Shown: positions 35,118-43,975 of the stretch, piece after piece | Numbering within the stretch: the first letter of the stretch is position 1 | Layout of the letters: each line of letters begins with the position of its first letter | From: an uncultured Hellea sp. | Lineage (GTDB): Bacteria > Pseudomonadota > Alphaproteobacteria > Caulobacterales > Maricaulaceae | Assembly (NCBI GenBank): GCA_938007935.1 | Contig: CALLMD010000015.1 | Span: 1 to 64,000, forward strand | DNA length: 64,000 nucleotides | Reading direction: 5' to 3' | Translations under genes and position numbers: made by a program | Notes under the pieces: generated by a model | What the model saw: only the letters and a program-made list of their open reading frames with translations | Database searches by the model: none | Told to the model about the DNA's origin: nothing

Positions 35118-36952
35118 TCATCTTCTCCGAAATTGCCATCAATGACATTGCTCTTATCAGATGTGGGTTCACCGCTTGGATTGTCAATGTCTGGGATGTC
35201 AATGGTACGAATTCCAATCAGTTTTGCATTAGCCAAGAGCGGATGAGAAAAGGCGGGGTGTGATCTGTCTTTCGCGTCTTGCTCAGCTTTCTCTCGTTTA
35301 GCGCGTTCATTAAGGGTCTCACCGCCACCGCTCGTTTCTGGCGAGACAATCCAAAGCTCGCCGGTAATATCCTTTAGCGCCGTCACAATTTTACCCGTCA
35401 GGGAAACTGGCGCGCCCTCAGCAGGTTCAAAACTCATCGAGCCTTGTTTAAACCGAATAGGACGCACATAGCGTTTTATATCGGATTTAAGCTGAATTTG
35501 CCGATCAGGAATAGCGGCCACAAGCTCTTCGATTGAATTAAAAATAACGTTTGGTTTACTCGCCTCGACTGCTTGTGGCGCCATAATCGGCGCGCTCGCC
35601 TGAGCTGTTGGGCCCTGCCCAGAAGAGGCCGTAGCTGGAGACGTTGCGGGTAGAGATGTCGAATTTGGAGGTGTGTTAGATGTTGGTGCCGGCCCTTCAC
35701 TAATTGAAGACGCCGCGTTATTAGAACCTTTGTCACTTACAGGCACTTTAGCATCCGACACCGAAGCTGTAAAATTACCCTCTTTCATTTGCGCGATAAT
35801 TTGCGCGGCAAGTTCTGGCGGCGGCATTTGCCCCGCTACAGAAATCTTTAGCAACGCCATCTCGGCGGCAGCAAGCGGGGCTGGTGCCATACGCACATCA
35901 TTATGGGCTTTCAAAAGCATCTGCCAAATACGGGTTAGTTGCCCCAATGACAACGCCTCTGCCAAATCTTGCAAGCGTTTGACTTGATCAGGTGCCGCAT
36001 CAAAATCAGCGTCTATGCCTAATGTTTTAGCCCGGCTGACTTCATGGCAAATATCGAGCATATCGCGCATGACAATTTCAGGCGCAGCCCCGTCATCATA
36101 TTGCGAGCGCATTTCAGTAAGCGCCCCTTTCCCGTCACCCGTAGCGGCCAAAGCGAAAAGATCGAGAATACGCACGCGGTCTGCAAGGCCTAACATGGTG
36201 CGCACTTGCTCTCCGCTGACATCCGCCCCATCCAATCCAGATTGGACAATAGCTTGATCCAGCAAAGATAAACTATCCCTGACAGAGCCTTCGGCCGCCC
36301 GAGCAATAAGCGCCAAGCCTTCATCAGAGACATTCGCGCCTTCTTTGACACATATTTTCGACAGATGGTCTTTAAGCGCGCCCGCCTCTACGCGGCGAAG
36401 GTCAAAGCGCTGACAGCGAGATAATACCGTAATGGGGACTTTACGAATTTCTGTGGTCGCAAAGATAAATTTTGCATGATCTGGCGGCTCTTCCAGCGTT
36501 TTAAGCAGCGCATTAAAAGCACCTGCTGAAAGCATATGAACCTCATCAATGATGTAAACTTTATAGCGCGCTGTAGCAGGGGCGTACCTTACCCCATCCA
36601 AAAGCTCTCGCATATTCTCCACACCTGTACGAGAGGCCGCATCCATTTCAAGCACGTCCATATGAGACGAGCTCATAATAAGATCACAATGTTTACCTAA
36701 AGTCCCCAATTCAACACTCGGCCCATCAACGCTATCGCTTTCATAATTTAAAGCACGCGCCAAAAGCCGCGCTGTCGTCGTCTTCCCAATACCCCGAACC
36801 CCCGTCAGCATAAAGGCGTGAGCAACGCGCCCAGCTTTAAAGGCATTTTGCAAGGTCGTAACCATAGCCTCTTGGCCGATCATATCTTCAAAGGTGGCCG
36901 GGCGGTATTTCCGCGCCAAGACTTGGTAATGCTGATTAGTGCTTTCGCTCAT
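35114..36952 (-). CDS. dnaX: DNA polymerase III subunit gamma/tau
   Basis: A 612-residue clamp-loader ATPase. Walker A is GVRGIGKTTTARLLARAL (residues ~52-69), Walker B IDEVHMLSAGAFNALLKTLEE, sensor 1 ATTEIRKVPITVLSRCQRF, and the lid RAAEGSVRDSLSLLDQA. The C-terminal half contains a Pro/Ser-rich linker (~400-455) and a tau domain V. The zinc-finger region is degenerate: where relatives read CGxCxxC this protein has ELGTLGKHC, keeping only one cysteine (see findings). Confidence 0.95.
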   Translation of the reverse strand: MSESTNQHYQVLARKYRPATFEDMIGQEAMVTTLQNAFKAGRVAHAFMLTGVRGIGKTTTARLLARALNYESDSVDGPSVELGTLGKHCDLIMSSSHMDVLEMDAASRTGVENMRELLDGVRYAPATARYKVYIIDEVHMLSAGAFNALLKTLEEPPDHAKFIFATTEIRKVPITVLSRCQRFDLRRVEAGALKDHLSKICVKEGANVSDEGLALIARAAEGSVRDSLSLLDQAIVQSGLDGADVSGEQVRTMLGLADRVRILDLFALAATGDGKGALTEMRSQYDDGAAPEIVMRDMLDICHEVSRAKTLGIDADFDAAPDQVKRLQDLAEALSLGQLTRIWQMLLKAHNDVRMAPAPLAAAEMALLKISVAGQMPPPELAAQIIAQMKEGNFTASVSDAKVPVSDKGSNNAASSISEGPAPTSNTPPNSTSLPATSPATASSGQGPTAQASAPIMAPQAVEASKPNVIFNSIEELVAAIPDRQIQLKSDIKRYVRPIRFKQGSMSFEPAEGAPVSLTGKIVTALKDITGELWIVSPETSGGGETLNERAKREKAEQDAKDRSHPAFSHPLLANAKLIGIRTIDIPDIDNPSGEPTSDKSNVIDGNFGEDE

Positions 36953-37088
36953 CTGATGCTTATAGGCTTGATTCTGAAGCGGGGAAAGTGCTTGAACACG
37001 TATTTGGTGGACAGTCTAACCTTAATCGCTAGCGCTTAAGGCGCTTCACTGAAATTGATACTCAATCAGGTTCGGGCGTCGCGCGAGT

Positions 37089-37182
37089 GGAAGACTGAAC
37101 CTGACCCGACAAAAACTCGCATGCGGCTGCTTCGTTCCCGACCTGACCGGGTTAACAAGGGTGCCGTCCAAGCCAGCCTTCC
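37089..37182 (-). ncRNA. ffs: Signal recognition particle RNA, small bacterial type (4.5S)
   Basis: On the minus strand the conserved SRP helix 8 sequence GGTCAGGTCGGGAACGAAGC is present. The terminal stem pairs GGAAGGCTG (37174-37182) with CAGTCTTCC (37089-37097), giving a ~94-nt RNA. It binds Ffh to target membrane proteins. A position beside dnaX is usual in alphaproteobacteria. The stem may extend a few bases further on each side. Confidence 0.93.
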
Positions 37183-37232
37183 GAGAGGGTAGATAGGGAA
37201 AAGTTTAAACTTACGCAAGAGCTCAGTATAAA

Positions 37233-37261
37233 CAAAAACGCCCCGGCAAGTTGCCGAGGCG
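37233..37261 (-). terminator. Intrinsic terminator of outer-membrane protein gene
   Basis: CGCC..GGCAAGTTGCC..GGCG (37239-37261) forms a long interrupted stem with TTTTT on the minus strand, 24 bp after the stop of the minus-strand outer-membrane protein gene. Confidence 0.8.
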
Positions 37262-37285
37262 TAAGGCTAATAAAGTTAGATATGC

Positions 37286-37831
37286 TTAAAACTTACGTAC
37301 GTAGGATAGTGAAACGACGTCACCACTTTGTGATGACTCATCATCCTCGAGATCAAGATCGTCATCAAAGTTTACATCAAGGTTTGTATATTCTAGTCGA
37401 ACACCATTTAGACCGTCCCACAAGTATTGACCGCCAAGACCAAAAGCAAAGCCGTCTGTATCCAAACCAACACTTATAGCCCCATTGCTAACACCAAACT
37501 GTGTGAAGTGATAGCCAGCACGACCAAAAATCTCGATCTTATCTGAAACTGGAAACCTTGCGACACCAAAAGCACCAAAACTTGTATCTATACCGGTACT
37601 AATCTCTTCGCCATCAAAGTCTTCGTCTATATCAATAATCCCAAATGAACCTTGGCCTTCAACACCAAAATTTTTAGTGAAATTATAGCCGATTTTTCCG
37701 CCGAGAGTGTAAACATCAAATTCAACAGCATCGACGCCGACGTTAATATAGGCGCCGTTATCTTGAGCAGACGCAGTTGAAGCTAAGCCAGTTGCTAATA
37801 TCGTAGCCATTGCTACTTTTACAAAATTCAT
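37286..37831 (-). CDS. Outer-membrane beta-barrel protein (OmpA/opacity-like)
   Basis: About 181 residues from the ATG at 37831, chosen because AAAGGA lies just before it. The signal peptide MNFVKVAMATILATGLAST..AQ is cleaved, and the rest alternates beta strands: AYINVGVDAVEFDVYTLGG, YNFTKNFGVEGQGSFG, IEIFGRAGYHFTQFG. The C-terminus ends in aromatic Phe (SYVRKF), the usual BAM insertion signal. It fits a small 8-strand barrel. Its function is unknown. It has its own terminator and is divergent from the P450 gene. Confidence 0.82.
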   Translation of the reverse strand: MNFVKVAMATILATGLASTASAQDNGAYINVGVDAVEFDVYTLGGKIGYNFTKNFGVEGQGSFGIIDIDEDFDGEEISTGIDTSFGAFGVARFPVSDKIEIFGRAGYHFTQFGVSNGAISVGLDTDGFAFGLGGQYLWDGLNGVRLEYTNLDVNFDDDLDLEDDESSQSGDVVSLSYVRKF

Positions 37832-38066
37832 TGTCTTTCCTTTCATATTTGAAGACCCCTGCTCCTTAGCGGCTCGAAAAAGAAGAACAACACGAAATGG
37901 CTGCAATTGCGTGAAATAAACTCAAAGTGATGCATATAGGCAACTCTTTATTATCATATTGTAATAGTTGATAATTTTTTGTTACAATTATGCATAGGTC
38001 GTATCCATTCATAAATATTGACCCCTCTTCTGCCCAAGTTATGATAACGTGATTGGAGAGACCCTT

Positions 38067-39497
38067 ATGGGCCGTCAAGACAGTATTAAACGCACACAAC
38101 CCCGTTTCGAAGACGGGTACTTCGTCCCCTCTGTCCCCGTTCCTGACCCTCGTAATTCAGAAGATTATAAGTGGTATGATGGATTTATGACGATACCGAA
38201 AATCGTAAATAATCCATTAGAGTCTTTTAATCATAGTCAATATAAAGACCCTATATCTCAATTTAAAATTTTCGCGGGTCAATTTACGGTCATTAATGAC
38301 CCTCGGGCGATTAAACATTGCTTTGTAGATAATCGAGACAATTACACATTTAGCACAGTCAGGCAGCGCGTATTAAGAGCCATTCTTGGCGATGGTTTAA
38401 TAACAGCCGAAGGTGAGAAATGGCGGCATGCGAGACATGCAATGTCGCCTATGTTTACGCCGCGCAATGTTACAGCTTTCGCCGCAATGATGAAATCGAC
38501 AACAGAACGGGAAATGTCCAAATTACTAAAAGTGGGCGAGATTACCAAAATGTCTTCATCCATGTCAGCTCTAACCTATTTGGTCTTATCAGACACTTTG
38601 TTTTCTGGTGATATTGACCGTGATAAACATCAGGTTTTGGCTGATGTCTCTACGGCGCTTACATATGTCGGACGTCTAGATCCGCTTGATTTACTCAATG
38701 CTCCTGCATGGTTACCAAGACTGACACGCCTGCGCGGACTAAAATCAGTCGCAAATTTACGGGCTATGATTGGTCAAGTTATCAAAAAACGTAAAGCCGA
38801 AAAACAAGTAGGCTTAGGTGCACCCGATGATTTTATGAATCGATTATTAGAGGTCGGCGATGAAGAAACCCGTGCATTTACAGATGTAGAAATTGAAGAC
38901 CACCTATTATCATTTATTGGCGCAGGGCACGAAACAACTGCGCGCGCTTTGTCATGGCTATTTTATCTCTTATCTCAAGACACGAAATCGAGAGACAGAT
39001 TTGAGGTAGAAGTTGACGCGCTCGATACAGAAAATATTCCCCCTGAAACTTGGGGAGATTACTTACCCTTCGCCATGGCATGTTTTGAAGAAACTATGCG
39101 GCTGTTCCCGCCCGCCCCTATGATTGCGCGTGAAGCAATAGATGGGGACGCTATTGGTGACATAATTACTCCGGCTGGCAGTATTTTATTTTTAAATACA
39201 TGGCTTCTCCATCGACACCATACGTTATGGGAAGCTCCAGATGCTTTTAGACCCGACCGCTTTATGGGAGACGCAAGAAACGATATTGACCGGTTTCAAT
39301 ATTTACCCTTTGGTGTCGGCGCGCGGGTCTGCATTGGCCAACGCTTTGCGATGCAAGAAGCGGCTATCCTTATGGCCTTATTGGCAAAAAAGTACCGGTT
39401 TGATTATGCCGCTAATGAAGTACCTTGGCCTAAAATGCGTATAACAGTTCAAGCAGAAAATGGAATGCCTATGACAGTAATGCGCCGATCAAAATAG
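38067..39497 (+). CDS. Cytochrome P450
   Basis: About 476 residues. The I-helix oxygen-binding motif is GAGHETTARALSWLFYLL, the K-helix ExxR is EETMRLFPPAP, and the heme-binding signature is FGVGARVCIGQRF with the thiolate Cys. The length and CYP102/CYP4-like FLPFG-region pattern suggest a fatty-acid or alkane hydroxylase type, but the substrate is not predictable. No ferredoxin or reductase gene lies nearby. The ATG at 38067 has GGAGAG upstream; a GTG six codons earlier is in frame. Confidence 0.92.
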   Translation: MGRQDSIKRTQPRFEDGYFVPSVPVPDPRNSEDYKWYDGFMTIPKIVNNPLESFNHSQYKDPISQFKIFAGQFTVINDPRAIKHCFVDNRDNYTFSTVRQRVLRAILGDGLITAEGEKWRHARHAMSPMFTPRNVTAFAAMMKSTTEREMSKLLKVGEITKMSSSMSALTYLVLSDTLFSGDIDRDKHQVLADVSTALTYVGRLDPLDLLNAPAWLPRLTRLRGLKSVANLRAMIGQVIKKRKAEKQVGLGAPDDFMNRLLEVGDEETRAFTDVEIEDHLLSFIGAGHETTARALSWLFYLLSQDTKSRDRFEVEVDALDTENIPPETWGDYLPFAMACFEETMRLFPPAPMIAREAIDGDAIGDIITPAGSILFLNTWLLHRHHTLWEAPDAFRPDRFMGDARNDIDRFQYLPFGVGARVCIGQRFAMQEAAILMALLAKKYRFDYAANEVPWPKMRITVQAENGMPMTVMRRSK

Positions 39498-39570
39498 AAA
39501 GCGTAGAAGCTCTAGCTATCGCACCTTTAAAACGCTAACAGCCCTTCATGATATTTAAGGACAGCCTCAC

Positions 39571-40461
39571 ATGACAGAAATGTTTACAATGCCCTTTGCT
39601 GGCGGAACTCTTGACCATGCCGAGACCAAACGTTCTGGGGAAGAACTACAGAAATTTGTCACAGACCCTAACGCCCAGTGCCTAGTTTATTTCAAGGGCA
39701 TGCCAGCCCTTGAGGAGGATGGAGGCCTAACATTTATCCATCCCTCAGATCTTATAGGACGCGACTTACAAGACCCCGGCCCTATCTTTTTAGGCCTAAA
39801 TGACAATATACCCGTATTTGCCGCAGCTGTCGCTCACCCTGAAGATTTAGCCCCTGCGGAAAGTTTTCAAAATATGCGCGCGATTGCTGGCCGTCTCGAC
39901 CTCATCGAGTTAGCTCTGGCAGGACGCGCAAAATCCTTACTGGATTGGCATTATACCCATCGGTTTTGCGCGAATTGTGGAAGTCTATCACATGGCGCAG
40001 ATGGCGGCCAAAAACGTCAATGCCCTGAATGTGACACAGAACATTTCCCCCGCGTAAACCCCGTTGTCATTATGCTGATTATATCTGGAGATAAGGTTTT
40101 ACTTGGGCGCGGTCATGGCTGGCCTGAAGGGTTCATGTCAGCTTTAGCAGGCTTTGTCTCTCCCGGTGAAACCATAGAGGAAGCCACTATCAGGGAAACA
40201 TTTGAAGAAGTTGGTATTAAAGTCAAAAATGTTGAATATATTTTTAGTCAGCCCTGGCCATTTCCAAGTCAGCTGATGATGGGTGTCACTTGCATAGCGG
40301 AGACAGAAAATATTGTTCTTGATAAAGCCGAGCTTGAAGAAGCCAAATGGTTTTCCAAAGATGAGGTAAAAGCCGTCTTTGCCAAAGAAAGCGACGTTTT
40401 TATGCGCCCGCCCAGATTTACAATCGCGCATCAATTATTGCGGCATTGGATCAAGAGTTAG
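39571..40461 (+). CDS. nudC: NAD(+) diphosphatase / NAD-capped RNA hydrolase
   Basis: A 296-residue NudC. The zinc ribbon FCANCGSLSHGADGGQKRQC with a later CPEC is followed by the Nudix box GFVSPGETIEEATIRETFEE (GX5EX7REUXEEXGU), and SQPWPFPSQLMMG is the NudC-specific motif. It hydrolyses NAD(H) and NAD caps on RNA. The start has AAGGA upstream. Confidence 0.95.
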   Translation: MTEMFTMPFAGGTLDHAETKRSGEELQKFVTDPNAQCLVYFKGMPALEEDGGLTFIHPSDLIGRDLQDPGPIFLGLNDNIPVFAAAVAHPEDLAPAESFQNMRAIAGRLDLIELALAGRAKSLLDWHYTHRFCANCGSLSHGADGGQKRQCPECDTEHFPRVNPVVIMLIISGDKVLLGRGHGWPEGFMSALAGFVSPGETIEEATIRETFEEVGIKVKNVEYIFSQPWPFPSQLMMGVTCIAETENIVLDKAELEEAKWFSKDEVKAVFAKESDVFMRPPRFTIAHQLLRHWIKS

Positions 40462-40480
40462 AATCGTTCAAAAAGTGTGC

Positions 40481-40924
40481 CTAATCATTGAGAATATCGG
40501 GCCACTCTAGGTCTGCTTGCTCAATAAATCCACTTACGTCTTTTTCCCAGCGTCGTTTTATGCGTGCATTAAAATTAATGTAAAGCTTTCCATCCTCTAC
40601 GGTCCAATGTTTTGGAGAACCTTTTGCCAGTTTTCCTTTTGCGATCGCCCACGCACAATAACCGCCATATTGAGGCAGAAAAGCATCGGGGTTAGTTTTG
40701 AATAATTCAAGATTTCCACGTGTGCTAAAGCGCCATTCAGCTCCTTGATAGTCATATGAATATTTTGCCTTACCTTGATTAGGCTTCCCAGAGAAAAAGC
40801 TCACCGGATCATATCCACTCACAGCGAGATTATTTTTCCAAGAGGTGTAAATCGCAGGGCTATCCGCAAAAGCTTGAACTGGGACGAAAAACAGCAAACA
40901 TAAAGTGAGAAGAATGGTTTTCAT
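40481..40924 (-). CDS. Secreted YHS domain-containing protein
   Basis: A 147-residue protein with a signal peptide (MKTILLTLCLLFFVPVQAFA) and a YHS domain: LAVSGYDPVSFF, YSYDYQGAEWRFSTRGN, FLPQYGGYCAWAIAKGKLA. Such YHS proteins are thought to bind metal or act as small chaperones in the periplasm. The function is unknown. It is convergent with nudC, 19 bp apart. Confidence 0.85.
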   Translation of the reverse strand: MKTILLTLCLLFFVPVQAFADSPAIYTSWKNNLAVSGYDPVSFFSGKPNQGKAKYSYDYQGAEWRFSTRGNLELFKTNPDAFLPQYGGYCAWAIAKGKLAKGSPKHWTVEDGKLYINFNARIKRRWEKDVSGFIEQADLEWPDILND

Positions 40925-40966
40925 GAGGTCAATATAGGATGCCTTCGCAATTAATCCAAATCACAG

Positions 40967-41815
40967 CTAGCTTGACGCCTGCCCTTTCCTCAAATCATCC
41001 GCGGGATAAGTTCCCAATATTGTCACATTTTCAGTGAAAAAGGAGAGCTCTTCCAAGGCATGCTTCATAGCGTCGTCATCAGGATGCCCTTCAACATCTG
41101 CGTAAAATTGCGCTGCAGAAAATGATCCGCCCACCATATAACTTTCTAATTTAGTCATATTAACGCCGTTTGTTGCAAAGCCGCCCAAGGCTTTGTACAA
41201 AGCCGAAGGCACAGAGCGAACTTTGAAGACAAAACTCGTAACAACGGGGACGCCTCCTGCCGCTATGTCTAACGGGGTTTCAGATAAAGTTAAAAACCGT
41301 GTTGTATTGTGGGCTGCATCTTCGATATCAGCTGCTAAAACATTCAAACCGTATGTTTCCCCCGCAACTATCGAGGCTATAGCGGCAACCGACTTATTTC
41401 CCAATTCAGACACAGCTTTAGCCGCACCCGCCGTGTCTGTATCCACAATCGGTTTTATACCCATTCTCGAAAGTCTTTTTCTGACTTGCCCTAAAGCCAT
41501 AGGGTGGGATCTAGCGATTTTAATATCTGCTAATTTTGCCCCTTTGACTGCCAATAATTGATGATGGATAGGTAAATAGTTTTCACCAATAATGTGAAGC
41601 CCACCTTCCGGCAGAAGATGATAAATATCCGATACGCGACCTGCCACAGTATTCTCAACAGGTATCATAGCCAGCTTAGCCTGCCCAGATTGCACGGCCT
41701 TAAAGGCTTCAGCAAAACTTGCGCATGGTAGCGGAGTCAAATCAGGGTAGAACTTTAAACAAGCTAAATGGGAGTAAGCTCCAATTTCACCTTGAAAGAC
41801 AATAACGCTAGACAT
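40967..41815 (-). CDS. pheA: Prephenate dehydratase
   Basis: About 282 residues. The catalytic PDT domain has FQGEIGAYSHLACL, IPVENTVAGRV and DTAGAAKAVSELGN, with TTRFLTL (active-site Thr-Thr-Arg-Phe). A C-terminal ACT domain contains ALYKALGGFATNGVNMTKLE and ESYMVGGSFSAAQFYADVEG for phenylalanine feedback control. It makes phenylpyruvate on the way to Phe. The ATG at 41815 is preferred over an in-frame TTG two codons upstream. Confidence 0.94.
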   Translation of the reverse strand: MSSVIVFQGEIGAYSHLACLKFYPDLTPLPCASFAEAFKAVQSGQAKLAMIPVENTVAGRVSDIYHLLPEGGLHIIGENYLPIHHQLLAVKGAKLADIKIARSHPMALGQVRKRLSRMGIKPIVDTDTAGAAKAVSELGNKSVAAIASIVAGETYGLNVLAADIEDAAHNTTRFLTLSETPLDIAAGGVPVVTSFVFKVRSVPSALYKALGGFATNGVNMTKLESYMVGGSFSAAQFYADVEGHPDDDAMKHALEELSFFTENVTILGTYPADDLRKGQASS

Positions 41816-41965
41816 ATTCAAATCCGTAACTCTTTGGCCGCCCTTTAAGCCTTTGCGACCCTTCGCCGCAAGCGGTTTTAAGTTTGCTTTTCTAAGATAT
41901 GTTTATAAAAGGCGCGTAATTGCTGACTGAAAGAGTCGGCTAGTGAAGACCCGAAGGAATGCCAA

Positions 41966-42583
41966 ATGGACGAGCTTGGTTTTAACAAAATTGCTGGAGC
42001 CGTTTTGGCAACCGCATTAGGCGTGATGATGATCCGTGAAGTCCCGCATCTGCTTATGCATTCTAGCGCGCCTGAGACGCCCGTCTATCAAGTCGGCCCA
42101 ATTGTTCAAGAAGGCGGCGAGGCAGACGCCGTTGAAGCGCCGTTCCCGAGTCCGGAGTTTATAGCTTCAATGGACGCGACGCGGGGCGCTAAAGTTTTCA
42201 AAAAATGTACGTCTTGTCACAACGCTGACAATGGCGGCGCTAATGGCACTGGACCAAATTTATGGAATGTGGTCGGAAACAAGACTGCGGCCAAAGCGGG
42301 CTTTAAATACTCATCTGCCATGACAAATACCGGCTTCGCTTGGGATTATGAGAACTTGAACGGATATTTAGAAAAACCTACAAAATATGTTTCTGGCACC
42401 AATATGAATTTTATCGGGCTGAAAAAAGAAAAAGACCGCGCAGCCGTAATTGAATATCTACGCATCGCTTCTGACGCCCCAATCGCTCGACCCGTTGCAG
42501 CACAAGCGCCACTAACTGACATCGTTCAAGAAGACGTCGCGCCTCAAGAAGATTCACCGGAAAAAGAGGATAGCGGAAACTAA
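41966..42583 (+). CDS. Membrane-anchored c-type cytochrome (class I, CycM-like)
   Basis: A 205-residue protein with an uncleaved N-terminal anchor (IAGAVLATALGVMMI) and a class I cytochrome c domain. CTSCH is in KKCTSCHNADNGG, GTGPNLWNVVGN lies near the heme, and the axial Met is in GTNMNFIGLKKEKDR. The C-terminal tail is Pro/Glu-rich. It probably shuttles electrons between the bc1 complex and oxidases, as CycM does. A position next to pheA is recurrent in alphaproteobacteria. It overlaps the convergent NlpC/P60 gene by 4 bp. Confidence 0.9.
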   Translation: MDELGFNKIAGAVLATALGVMMIREVPHLLMHSSAPETPVYQVGPIVQEGGEADAVEAPFPSPEFIASMDATRGAKVFKKCTSCHNADNGGANGTGPNLWNVVGNKTAAKAGFKYSSAMTNTGFAWDYENLNGYLEKPTKYVSGTNMNFIGLKKEKDRAAVIEYLRIASDAPIARPVAAQAPLTDIVQEDVAPQEDSPEKEDSGN

Positions 42584-43416
42584 AGCCGCTTAATAGCGGT
42601 TATCGGACCGCCGCCATTTTCTAAAATACGCCTGACTGCCATTTTAAGGGGCTCAGCCTCAACTGACATATGAAATGCATTTGCGTGGATCATTTGTCTA
42701 GATGAAATCATGATCCCTACATGACCTTTCCAAAAAACAAGATCCCCGCGCTTTAACCCGCTTTGTTTAAATGGAAGCTTACTTCCCAGAAATTTTTCTT
42801 GCTGATCGCTATCGCGCGGCGCGTCTGTTCCTATGGCTCTTAAAGATGATTGTACAAGACCAGAGCAATCAAGTCCCATTGTACTAATCCCGCCCCAAAT
42901 ATATGGTAATCCAAGATGACGCTCAGCGATATCAACATAGTCAGATGACGAACTAGGCTCGCGGCGCTTTTTGTGGTGGTTATGGTGAACAAACCCACCA
43001 GTAATGAGTTCGCCAAAGTCGCCGTCCTTAGCGATATTTGTAATTTTTATAAGCGCGCCCAATGGCAAGAAATTCCTAATAGGGCTTTTAATATTGGCGC
43101 TAGAAAAGACTGGCGCCCTTATTGCACTCACAACACAATTAGCTCTTATAGTTTCAGCATTTAGATCTTTGAGGGAAACAAATCCAACATACCCCTTTTG
43201 CCTTGAACCCGCTATCGGTGAACAGGCTTGTCCCCAAGCCCAATTTTTATTTATCTCATAGACATCAAAATTTTGCCCAAAGAGAAGCTGCGTATCGAGA
43301 CCAGAACGGCGGCTATTGCGGCGATGTAGCGGCGCAATGGTAGAACTCACCCTATAACGGCCTAAGCGCGGCCCTTTTGACTTTGGAATATAGGTCCGGG
43401 GGTCCCGCGCCATCAC
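42580..43416 (-). CDS. NlpC/P60 family cell-wall hydrolase
   Basis: A 278-residue protein: N-terminal SH3-like part (residues ~20-130), then the NlpC/P60 domain with the catalytic Cys in GLDCSGLVQSSLRA, His in KGHVGIMI and the third polar residue near MIHANAFHMSVEAEPL. YIWGG precedes the Cys. Such endopeptidases cut peptidoglycan stem peptides. There is no signal peptide, so export or intracellular recycling is unclear. Its start overlaps the end of a MarR gene. Confidence 0.87.
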   Translation of the reverse strand: MMARDPRTYIPKSKGPRLGRYRVSSTIAPLHRRNSRRSGLDTQLLFGQNFDVYEINKNWAWGQACSPIAGSRQKGYVGFVSLKDLNAETIRANCVVSAIRAPVFSSANIKSPIRNFLPLGALIKITNIAKDGDFGELITGGFVHHNHHKKRREPSSSSDYVDIAERHLGLPYIWGGISTMGLDCSGLVQSSLRAIGTDAPRDSDQQEKFLGSKLPFKQSGLKRGDLVFWKGHVGIMISSRQMIHANAFHMSVEAEPLKMAVRRILENGGGPITAIKRL

Positions 43417-43802
43417 GCAGCGATAGACATTGTCTGAGTATCAGCTTCAGAATGAATAAGGTCGGCAAATTGTTGTAAGTGGAGAATTCCGCCCGTTGTC
43501 CGCTTTACGATAATGGAGCGCTTATCTCTAAGATCAGGTGCACGCTCCACAAACCCATATCGCGTTAAAGTATCTAGAGCGCGCGTAATAACAGCTTTAG
43601 TCACACTCAGCCTATCGGCTAATGATTTTACAGTATGAGCTTTGTCTTCCAAATAAACTGTCATCAAAATAGCCATTTGACGAGAAGACAAATCTGGGCC
43701 TTTCATCGTGACCGAAGCCAAAATTACGCGGTGCCACAATGCGAGAGATTCTTTTCGAGTTGGTCTTGATATTTTTGAACTCGCCCGCATCTCGCCCTTC
43801 AT
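43413..43802 (-). CDS. MarR family transcriptional regulator
   Basis: A 129-residue winged-helix protein. The DNA-binding core is DLSSRQMAILMTVYLEDKAH, SLADRLSVTKAVITRALDTL and RYGFVERAPDLRDKRSI, typical of MarR. It overlaps the NlpC/P60 gene start by 4 bp, which suggests it may control that operon. Confidence 0.83.
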   Translation of the reverse strand: MKGEMRASSKISRPTRKESLALWHRVILASVTMKGPDLSSRQMAILMTVYLEDKAHTVKSLADRLSVTKAVITRALDTLTRYGFVERAPDLRDKRSIIVKRTTGGILHLQQFADLIHSEADTQTMSIAA

Positions 43803-43975
43803 TCTCCTTGAAACAAATCACTTGTAACTACGAATCGCACAGACAGATTCACAGCGTCAAGGTTTCATTTTTGAATACATATGATTTTGAGATAAACTCC
43901 TGTTTTGAAAGCGGAATTTTAACGATTTTCACCTAAGAAGTATCAAATTTGCCCCTTATATGAACAAAAATAACT

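Noticed and set aside
36818..37039. 73-residue plus-strand ORF over the dnaX start and ffs flank
   Set aside because: It is a shadow of dnaX with no start signal.
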